Of a DNA stretch of 13,946 nucleotides, positions 1 to 6,443 are shown piece by piece (the stretch's first letter is position 1; each line of letters starts with the position of its first letter). This DNA is from DHVE2 group archaeon (GTDB lineage Archaea > Thermoplasmatota > Thermoplasmata > Thermoplasmatales > Aciduliprofundaceae): assembly GCA_027014065.1 (NCBI GenBank), contig JALWEL010000062.1, positions 1 to 13,946 of the forward strand, written 5' to 3'. Below the pieces are notes generated by a model that was not told where the DNA came from, ran no database searches, and worked only from the letters and a program-made list of their open reading frames with translations. Made by a program: the position numbers and the translations under genes.

Positions 1-1134
1 GTTCTTAACGTAGTAAAGGAACCGGTAAACTTCGCTGAATTTGTTGCTGTAAATCAAATAATTAATATCTTCAAGTATTACCAGGCCCTTGCTATCCAGT
101 ATCCTCTCCCCAAGCTGAGACGCCTGCAAAGTTGGGCTTATTCTGTTATCAGTTTCCACATTTGTTATCCAGAAATCACCTATGCCCGTGGTGGAGAAGA
201 AAGTATACTCGACGCCTATCCTCTTCAAGTACAGAGAAAGAAAACACGCTGCATTGCCACTTGGGTCGTCCACCAAAATTACTCTTTCATCAGGAATTTT
301 GATTGAGTTTATGTTGAGAAGCTCACCCATTTTCCACTTTATATCACTTACATCCACACCCGCTCGAGATAGGAGCGTTATTATGTCGAAATTGTCCATG
401 TAGAGATTCATGAATTGCTTTGCGTTCACATCCTCGTACTCCACTTTCTTTATTTCGGATATGCCTGTGAGAACATGAAACGCATTCTCCAAATCTCCGA
501 TTTTCAGAAAATCTTCGGCTTTATCCGCTTCCCTCCCATAGCCCGCGGCCCGCAGCTCTTTTATCCTATCTTTCATCCTATTGAGAACTTCTCTTTCTAA
601 CGCCTCTTCGACCCGTTTGTATTCCAACTCTGATACCCATTTCTTCTGCTTCAAAAGCTCGTAAATCTTACCCCCATATTTTTGGAAAATCTCATTGGCG
701 GAAAAGAATCCCAATATGTTTTTGTAAAGACTCATATCCTGCAATTCCTCGCTTATTACTCCGAGAATAATACGATATAAAACGTGAAAATCCCTATCCG
801 TAAGATACTTGTCCATCAAATCTGCTTTCTCCTCGCTCCCGCTTTCGCGCATCTCCATGATTATCTCGGTTATTCCCTTCTCAATTTCCCATTCCAAAGA
901 ATCCACAACCTTACGATAATCCCTCTCGCGAACCCTCACACCTTCCATCAGAGCATTGTATATGTCCGATGCAATTGCATCAAATCGATCATCAAGTTTT
1001 AAATGAGAAAGAAAATCACGGTAAAAATCTAACCTCTCGATATATGGGCCATATGCCTTCACCCGCGGATTCACCGCAGGGCATGCAAACGATAAAGCAT
1101 AAGCAATGTGCCTCTCCAAAGAGCTCCTTTTCAT
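1..1134 (-). CDS. Helical protein with C-terminal DUF835-like domain (partial, 3' end outside window)
   Basis: An open frame of 378 codons starts at ATG 1132-1134 and runs off the left edge, so the C-terminus is missing. A TGA lies two codons upstream of the ATG, and a TATA-like element sits about 28 nt away, which fixes this start. Residues 1-230 are mostly charged helices with no signal peptide or membrane segment, and about 185-225 may be coiled coil. Residues about 283-378 look like a DUF835 domain: a strand and helix (ERVILVDDPSGNAACFLSLY), a GDFWITN strand, then GLVILEDINYLIYSNKFSEV, which lines up with the second conserved block of the DUF835 domains in the next gene and in the ATPase at 4939-6396. 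DUF835 is an archaeal domain usually joined to signalling modules; its biochemistry is unknown to me. The gene lies 35 bp downstream of the 7TM-DUF835 gene on the same strand, so they may be co-transcribed. The domain call is by eye. Confidence 0.72.
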   Translation of the reverse strand, partial: MKRSSLERHIAYALSFACPAVNPRVKAYGPYIERLDFYRDFLSHLKLDDRFDAIASDIYNALMEGVRVRERDYRKVVDSLEWEIEKGITEIIMEMRESGSEEKADLMDKYLTDRDFHVLYRIILGVISEELQDMSLYKNILGFFSANEIFQKYGGKIYELLKQKKWVSELEYKRVEEALEREVLNRMKDRIKELRAAGYGREADKAEDFLKIGDLENAFHVLTGISEIKKVEYEDVNAKQFMNLYMDNFDIITLLSRAGVDVSDIKWKMGELLNINSIKIPDERVILVDDPSGNAACFLSLYLKRIGVEYTFFSTTGIGDFWITNVETDNRISPTLQASQLGERILDSKGLVILEDINYLIYSNKFSEVYRFLYYVKN

Positions 1135-1158
1135 CAAGTAGAGATTTCAACAACATAG

Positions 1159-1166
1159 ATAAATTT
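1159..1166 (-). promoter_or_regulatory. Putative TATA box for a leaderless transcript
   Basis: On the minus strand the element reads AAATTTAT. Its centre is about 28 nt upstream of the ATG at 1134, the spacing expected if transcription starts at or next to the start codon. It lies in the 35 bp between the two minus-strand DUF835 genes, so the distal gene may have its own promoter as well as read-through. No Shine-Dalgarno sequence precedes the ATG. Confidence 0.4.
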
Positions 1167-1169
1167 TTC

Positions 1170-2696
1170 TCATTCGAAATCCTCAAAAAGAGACATTATT
1201 GCGGGGTAATCCTTCAACCTGGGAGTGTTCATAACATACACCTTCCTGCCTGCTCTGAGGGTTACATCAATTATATCCTTCAGGAATTGCAAAACCTTCT
1301 TGGGTTCCGTGGATGAAAGAACGAAATCGAAGCTTTCGAAGAAAACGTCCTTATCGCCCATTTTTAGAATCTGATCCATGCCCTCGAAAACCAGACGGTC
1401 AGGAGTGAATGATTTTGTCACCTCTATTACGTAGTTATTCTCTCCGTAAATCCTCTTTATCTGCTCCTTGGTTTTAGCGGTGATTATTATCATGTCCTCC
1501 TTGCCGACAATTTCCTCCCTCGTTACCCTAACAACCATGGGATTCGGAATGCGCAGGGGGAATCTCACAAAGTTATCCGCCACTCCCTCCATGATCTCCA
1601 TATCCTGATTAATGGAGACAATTATCGTCAGATTATCAGCCAAGCGATTTACCTCGTGCAAGAAGTCCAAAAAGTACTCCCTTCCGTATTCTTCCATTAT
1701 AAACTCTGCCCCATGGAGCAGTATTAGCTTACCCCCACGATTCACAAAGTTGATAACGTTGTACATCACCTCGAACGCTAACTTATCCGGTGATACGCCC
1801 TCCTCGGACTTGCCCGGGAAGTAGGTGAGCCAGATAATGGGGCTTTTTTCTATTTTGTATCTTTCCCTTATGATATTCGGTGGCTTTATGGTTATAATCA
1901 AACCCGGCATCTTCGCCGAGAGCCTTCTGAACGCCAAAAATGCTGCCTGCTCGTTCATAACAGCATTAATCAATCCGTCTTCTACTTCCACCTTCTCCTC
2001 GGAAACGAACTTCTCCTTTGCCACCTCGTAGGAGAACATCTTGTACTTCACTATTGCTACGGTCACAAAGAATCCGGCAAATGGCAGTGCGGATACCGCC
2101 GAGAAAAAGTTCATCCCCTCAACGAACGTGGGAAGCAGTTGCCCGGCACCTGCCCACAGGAGTGCCACCCATATACCTATTGCAAGATAGGTGGACTGAA
2201 GCCTCTGAACTCTGGTGGGGGCGGTTGCCAATGAATAGTGAATAACTCCAACTGATATTAGGAAAATCATTGCTACCCAAACTAAATATACTGGCCATAG
2301 AAAACTCCTTACTCCTCCTGTGGGAGAGCAGGCCACAACACTATCGGTTATGAGTGTGGTTATTCCCACAAAATAAGACATTATATAAACGGATGGTAGA
2401 GCATACACCAGCTGGATTTTCCTGGGGAATATGGAAACCAAGTGAAATACACCCGTGGCGGTGGTTAAAATTCCGAATATGATCATTTTGAAGGTTAAAC
2501 AATCTACCAATGGATTCCCATACGAGATGTATTCAATGATATATTGTGCAGATAGGAGTACAACTCCAGATGTTATTTCCCCAAAAGTGAGTGTTATTTT
2601 ATTTTTAAATCCGTTGCGATATGCTATATACACGAATAAAACGAGAAATATCGCAATGGTTACCCACGAAGATAGTGAGTCAATGAAGGTTGCCAT
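1170..2696 (-). CDS. Seven-helix membrane protein with tandem C-terminal DUF835 domains
   Basis: This 508-residue protein has about seven hydrophobic helices (residues about 11-26, 39-58, 69-90, 94-118, 131-155, 167-185 and 195-217), like the N-terminal 7TM sensor region of some archaeal and bacterial histidine kinases; the segment after helix 7 (IVKYKMFSYE) also resembles such kinases. No kinase domain follows. Instead there are two DUF835-like domains, about 237-378 (blocks GLIITIKPPN, IIWLT, LILLHGAEFIMEE) and about 400-508 (blocks MIIITAKTKEQ, VFFESFDFVLSS, VLQFLKDIID). Both lack the DG pair seen at the equivalent spot in the ATPase gene (MDGIDFL), so they are divergent copies. The likely role is a membrane receptor passing a signal to cytosolic partners through DUF835; ligand and output are unknown. 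ATG 2694-2696 is placed by a TATA box 29 nt upstream. The gene is divergent from the zinc-ribbon/TPR gene. Confidence 0.8.
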   Translation of the reverse strand: MATFIDSLSSWVTIAIFLVLFVYIAYRNGFKNKITLTFGEITSGVVLLSAQYIIEYISYGNPLVDCLTFKMIIFGILTTATGVFHLVSIFPRKIQLVYALPSVYIMSYFVGITTLITDSVVACSPTGGVRSFLWPVYLVWVAMIFLISVGVIHYSLATAPTRVQRLQSTYLAIGIWVALLWAGAGQLLPTFVEGMNFFSAVSALPFAGFFVTVAIVKYKMFSYEVAKEKFVSEEKVEVEDGLINAVMNEQAAFLAFRRLSAKMPGLIITIKPPNIIRERYKIEKSPIIWLTYFPGKSEEGVSPDKLAFEVMYNVINFVNRGGKLILLHGAEFIMEEYGREYFLDFLHEVNRLADNLTIIVSINQDMEIMEGVADNFVRFPLRIPNPMVVRVTREEIVGKEDMIIITAKTKEQIKRIYGENNYVIEVTKSFTPDRLVFEGMDQILKMGDKDVFFESFDFVLSSTEPKKVLQFLKDIIDVTLRAGRKVYVMNTPRLKDYPAIMSLFEDFE

Positions 2697-2720
2697 ACCC
2701 AGCTCTTACATGGGTAACTT

Positions 2721-2730
2721 CTAATTAAAG
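2721..2730 (-). promoter_or_regulatory. Putative TATA box for the 7TM-DUF835 gene
   Basis: The minus-strand sequence CTTTAATTAG is centred about 29 nt upstream of the ATG at 2696, as for a leaderless archaeal transcript. It shares a 103-bp intergenic region with the oppositely directed promoter at 2770-2777, so one regulator could act on both genes. The short motif TACCCA/TGGGTA occurs around the start codon. Confidence 0.45.
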
Positions 2731-2769
2731 GTTGCCCCATTGTATCTTTATCTCTTTGGGTGGGGAAAA

Positions 2770-2777
2770 TATAAATA
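2770..2777 (+). promoter_or_regulatory. TATA box for the zinc-ribbon/TPR gene
   Basis: A near-consensus archaeal box, TATAAATA, is preceded by an A-rich stretch that could be the TFB recognition element. Its centre is about 27 nt upstream of the GTG start at 2800, so the transcript probably begins at the start codon. There is no Shine-Dalgarno site. Confidence 0.65.
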
Positions 2778-2799
2778 GTTTGAAATTGATGTATCTTCC

Positions 2800-4938
2800 G
2801 TGAAATGCCCCAAGTGCGGCACGGAGTTCTACGGGGACAAATGTCCAAAATGCGGTTATGAGCCTACGGAATACGATATCGCGATAGATACGCTCATGCA
2901 ACTCACGGGAGTCGGGAGAAAAAGGGCGGAGGAATTGTACAAAGCTGGATACAAAGATATAGAGAGCATAGCCAAAAGCGACGAAAAAGATCTGGCGGAA
3001 GTTAACAGGATAGGAAAAGAGCTGGCAAAAAAAATAAAGAACGAAGCTTCCAAATACATAGAAGAGGAAAATGAGGAATTCGTCAGGATATGCCCAGTGT
3101 GCGGGGCAATAGTGCCACCGGGTGCAGACAAATGCCCCAAGTGTGGAACACCCGTGGAGGAATTCGATAAAATAATATCTGGTAGAAAAAAAGGAGAAGA
3201 AAAAAAGGATGAGAAAATAGGTGAACAATACGAGGAGGATGACAGCATACTGAATAAGGCCATTTGCCCTGCATGCGGGGCGCTTATACCGAAAGACTCG
3301 AAGGTATGCCCGGTTTGCGGGGCCAATTTAGAGGGATTAAAATTAGAAGAGCCAACACCCATGGAAGACCCCAATGATGTCCTTAAAAAATTCTTCGGAG
3401 TCTCTGAAATCCCCAAATACAAAGAGCAGGAAGAAGAGGAAGCCGATATAAGGGTCTGCCCTAACTGTGGAGCCATAGTGGTGAACAAGGAAGTTTGCCC
3501 ATTCTGCGGTACTCCTCTTCCAAAAGTAGAAAAGCAAGCAGATACATTGGAAGACGTGGATCTCAGCGAGACACTCAAAGTATGCCCTAACTGCGGGGCG
3601 TTCATACCTCCGGATGTGGACACCTGCCCAGTATGCGGGGCGAGCTTAGAAGGAGAGAAGACAGAAGAAGAGGAATCAATCAGCCTCGGTGCCCTCTTGA
3701 ACCCCACTCAATTAATGGAAACACCTGAGAGGGAAGAGGAAGATATAGGCATGGAAGAGTTAGCTGAGATAGAGAGCACGCTGGGAGAAGAACTAAAAGA
3801 GGAGCAAGCGAAGGCGGTGGAGGAAGAAGTGGAGCTCTCGGATCTGGACGAGATCATGCGATCAATGGAAGAGAAAGAGGAACTGGCTGAAGAAGACCTG
3901 AAAAAGATAGAAGAAGAGATAATGAGCGAGAAAAAAGAGACGAATCCAATTACGACACCTCCGCCAAAGGTCTCGAGTCCTGCTTCAAGTCCATCCCCGG
4001 TGTCAACAACACCCCTTCCTGTTAAAGAGAAGAGTTTCTCTGATAAGCTCAACACCTTTTTGCACGAGTTCGGTACTTTGGAGGATATTCTCTCATTCAC
4101 TCCTCTACTAATAACTTTGGTTTTCATACTCTCCATAAATGCGCTAAGCGGTGTGGCAGCGGACATATTCACCGGAACGGTTAGCATCGTGTCTCTTTCA
4201 CTTGGATTTCTCTTAGCCCTCTACTCCTACGCCAGCATAAAGAAATTCAACAAAATGGAAATCATAATAGGCGGGGCGAGCACTTTCATCATACTACTCA
4301 TATTCTTACCATATGCAGCATACATATTAATTGCGGGAGGCGCTGTTCTAATATACCTCTACGAGAAAAAGGGCTTCGATTACTGGATTCCATATACTGT
4401 TGCTACAATCGCATTTTCGCTTCAAACCCAGCATGCGGTGGAATACGGGATAATATTTGCAAGCATGTTCTCCTCGCATATAATTTTGAGGTTTAGGGAA
4501 ACTAATATTGGAATAGCTCCAGAGAGCACGTTGAGCTCTGCAAAGCTCTACGAGGAGGGAATGAAAGCATTTCGGGAGAAAAGGTACTACGATTCCATAT
4601 ATCTCCTCAGGAGAGCGCTGAAATCAAATCCAAGGGATGTGAACGTATTGAACACCCTCGGGCTCGCATATGGGAGAATAGGAAATTCGGAGATGGCCAT
4701 AGAAATGTTCAAAAAAGTTGTGGGACTCAAACCGGATTACAAATTCGCGTGGAACAACATGGGTAACGTTTACGCGAGAATGGAGAACTACGATAAGGCA
4801 ATAGAATGCTACAAAAAAGCTCTCGAGATAGATCCCAACTACGATGACGCAATGCTAAATTTGGGCTACGTGATGATACGCCGCGGGAACTACGGAGAGG
4901 CTTTGAAAATCACCGAGAAGATAAAAGCGGCCACGTAA
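2800..4938 (+). CDS. Membrane protein with five zinc ribbons, helix-hairpin-helix region and TPR repeats
   Basis: This 712-residue protein starts at GTG 2800; an in-frame TAG lies at 2776-2778 and a TATA box 27 nt upstream supports the start. Five CxxC...CxxC zinc ribbons are visible, with cysteines at residues 3/6/15/18, 98/101/112/115, 156/159/170/173, 220/223/233/236 and 262/265/276/279. A helix-hairpin-helix-like region (LTGVGRKRAEELYKAG and NRIGKELAKKI) lies at about 27-85, after the first ribbon. Residues 282-380 are very acidic, followed by a Pro/Ser/Thr linker to about 408. Some five or six hydrophobic segments span about 430-564. The C-terminus (581-710) has three clear TPR units and a partial fourth. 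No enzymatic domain is seen. Ribbons, HhH and TPRs suggest a membrane-anchored scaffold that binds proteins, and perhaps nucleic acid. It is divergent from the 7TM-DUF835 gene and abuts the DnaA-like gene tail to tail. Its function is unknown. Confidence 0.85.
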   Translation: MKCPKCGTEFYGDKCPKCGYEPTEYDIAIDTLMQLTGVGRKRAEELYKAGYKDIESIAKSDEKDLAEVNRIGKELAKKIKNEASKYIEEENEEFVRICPVCGAIVPPGADKCPKCGTPVEEFDKIISGRKKGEEKKDEKIGEQYEEDDSILNKAICPACGALIPKDSKVCPVCGANLEGLKLEEPTPMEDPNDVLKKFFGVSEIPKYKEQEEEEADIRVCPNCGAIVVNKEVCPFCGTPLPKVEKQADTLEDVDLSETLKVCPNCGAFIPPDVDTCPVCGASLEGEKTEEEESISLGALLNPTQLMETPEREEEDIGMEELAEIESTLGEELKEEQAKAVEEEVELSDLDEIMRSMEEKEELAEEDLKKIEEEIMSEKKETNPITTPPPKVSSPASSPSPVSTTPLPVKEKSFSDKLNTFLHEFGTLEDILSFTPLLITLVFILSINALSGVAADIFTGTVSIVSLSLGFLLALYSYASIKKFNKMEIIIGGASTFIILLIFLPYAAYILIAGGAVLIYLYEKKGFDYWIPYTVATIAFSLQTQHAVEYGIIFASMFSSHIILRFRETNIGIAPESTLSSAKLYEEGMKAFREKRYYDSIYLLRRALKSNPRDVNVLNTLGLAYGRIGNSEMAIEMFKKVVGLKPDYKFAWNNMGNVYARMENYDKAIECYKKALEIDPNYDDAMLNLGYVMIRRGNYGEALKITEKIKAAT

Positions 4939-6396
4939 TCACGCTATTTCCAGTTCCCTCTCCATCATTTTAACGTATCTCTCCTCGATGGTTTTTGGAT
5001 TTATCGATATGATGAGAATCACCCGGGTTTCGGAGATGGCATCAACCATGTGGCGTATGAATTGAATAACAGAATCAGGGGTGTTTTTGCTCATCAAAAA
5101 ATCGATGCCGTCCATGTAGAGCACATGCTTTCCCTCCAAGTAGCCCTCGAGGAAATAGTTTATATTCTCTAACACTGGAGGCACCGATTTAAGCGAGGTG
5201 GGATGATCCGTGAGCCAGTAAACGTTGCTTCTTATATTGTAAAGTTGCTCGAATCTATTGGGATTTATTCTCGTTATAACCACTCCCTCGTATCCTCTCT
5301 CTACCGTCTCTTTAAAATAGGAGATCGAGCGATAAGGTTTTTCCTCCTCGACTAAATAAGAAACTCCTGGCTGTAGGGAGACTCTGGTTTTTATTATGTC
5401 CGCAGCCATCGATATACTTGGCTTCTCACCCAGAATTTTCGAAAATGCCACTATCTTTTTTATTGTGGAAACCAGGCGGCTCAGATTGCTCATGTTCTTG
5501 GTGAGATAGAGTATCACTTCCTCATCTATGTCAACGTTTAACTCGGTGACTTTTATTTTGAGTATTTTCAATCTGGCATCTTCCGAGGGACTAGCTAATT
5601 TTACTGATATCCCTGATTCTAATTTCGCTCTGAGCGATGGCTCCACAGCATAATAATCCACTTTAAAATTGGAAGCAACCACCAACTGTTTTCCCTCTTT
5701 GGAGAAATTTTCCACTATCAAATTTATGAGAGGATGCAACTCATCCCGCTCTAACAGGAGATGAAAATCATCAATAAGAAGAACGTCCACATCGTAATTG
5801 ACGTCCCTGCTCAGTATTATTTCTTCTGAATTTTTGTAAATAACCCTCAGATTTTTTTCCACATATTTATGGCCAATTGCGTTAAGCAAATGCGTTTTCC
5901 CGGTGCCGCTTTCCCCATAAATAATCAGGGGATTTATGCTCCCCGGAGATTCTATTATTTTATTTGCCGCTGTATACGCGAGCTCATTTCCGTCGTGAAC
6001 CACGTAATTTTCGAAGGTGAACTCTGGATTGAGCCCGCTGCTCACATCCTCACTCTTAACCCCTGCAAGCAAATTTAGTATTTCGTCTTCGCTCTCCTCC
6101 ACTTCCCTCTTTTTGCGTACGTATTCGTCGATTTCATCTCTATTCTCCTCGAATTCCAAAGGTTTTTTCAATATTTTCATGTATCTGTGAGCCTGCGGGT
6201 CATCGTAATTCTTCAAAATTTCCTCGTATCTTTTCATCTCAGGAATCAATTTTTTGTATTTTTTATAAAGCTCAACAAACTTCTTCACATCCCTATTCTT
6301 TAAACTTTCCAATATCAAATCCAACTCGTACCCTTCAGAATGCCACCGTCTCAGGTCATTCTTTATCTCTTCGATCCGCTCTTTTTTTGAACTCAC
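4939..6396 (-). CDS. DnaA-like AAA+ ATPase fused to a C-terminal DUF835 domain
   Basis: The start is taken as GTG 6394-6396 (485 residues), because the TATA box is about 26 nt away; the TTG just before it (6399) is the alternative. Numbered from the TTG, residues 1-120 are a charged helical region. Residues about 123-340 resemble the DnaA ATPase core: LNPEFTFENYVV lead-in, Walker A GESGTGKT (162-169), Walker B VLLIDDF (206-212) and sensor 1 N244. By eye the usual arginine finger is Lys259, the sensor 2 arginine is Ser304, and the linker before Walker B is too short for DnaA's initiator-specific helix. No DnaA domain IV is present; instead DUF835 fills about 343-486 (SYLVEEEKP, GVVITRINP, VYWLT, VLYMDGIDFLM, MMERELEIA). 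It probably binds ATP, but use as a replication initiator is unlikely: archaea use Orc1/Cdc6 and the DNA-binding domain is gone. Automated labels of DnaA would mislead. Confidence 0.85.
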   Translation of the reverse strand: MSSKKERIEEIKNDLRRWHSEGYELDLILESLKNRDVKKFVELYKKYKKLIPEMKRYEEILKNYDDPQAHRYMKILKKPLEFEENRDEIDEYVRKKREVEESEDEILNLLAGVKSEDVSSGLNPEFTFENYVVHDGNELAYTAANKIIESPGSINPLIIYGESGTGKTHLLNAIGHKYVEKNLRVIYKNSEEIILSRDVNYDVDVLLIDDFHLLLERDELHPLINLIVENFSKEGKQLVVASNFKVDYYAVEPSLRAKLESGISVKLASPSEDARLKILKIKVTELNVDIDEEVILYLTKNMSNLSRLVSTIKKIVAFSKILGEKPSISMAADIIKTRVSLQPGVSYLVEEEKPYRSISYFKETVERGYEGVVITRINPNRFEQLYNIRSNVYWLTDHPTSLKSVPPVLENINYFLEGYLEGKHVLYMDGIDFLMSKNTPDSVIQFIRHMVDAISETRVILIISINPKTIEERYVKMMERELEIA

Positions 6397-6418
6397 CAAT
6401 TAAAGTATAACTCTCGCA

Positions 6419-6426
6419 TATTTAAT
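6419..6426 (-). promoter_or_regulatory. Putative TATA box for the DnaA-like/DUF835 gene
   Basis: The minus strand reads ATTAAATA within an AT-rich run. Its centre is about 26 nt upstream of GTG 6396 and about 23 nt from the TTG at 6399, which favours the GTG start. It lies in the short gap after pheS, so the ATPase gene can be transcribed independently of pheS. Confidence 0.5.
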
Positions 6427-6437
6427 ATTTTTACCGC

Positions 6438-6442
6438 AAAAA
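6438..6442 (-). terminator. Possible weak oligo-T terminator after pheS
   Basis: Five T residues on the coding strand begin one base after the pheS stop codon (TGA, 6444-6446). Oligo-T tracts can terminate archaeal transcription, but five is short and no hairpin is visible. Read-through into the next gene is possible. Confidence 0.25.
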
Positions 6443-6443
6443 C

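Noticed and set aside
1037..1156. Upstream ATG at 1154-1156 (minus strand) as start of the leftmost gene.
   Set aside because: Its frame differs from the DUF835-like frame and reaches a TGA after about 40 codons.
2725..4187. Several long minus-strand open frames opposite the zinc-ribbon/TPR gene.
   Set aside because: Their Ser/Phe/Pro-rich translations mirror the purine-rich, Lys/Glu-coding opposite strand. They carry no motifs, while the plus-strand gene has complete zinc ribbons and TPRs.
4939..6396. Annotating this gene as the replication initiator DnaA with a nearby origin.
   Set aside because: Domain IV is absent, key arginines are changed, the host is an archaeon, and no cluster of DnaA boxes or origin-like repeats was seen.
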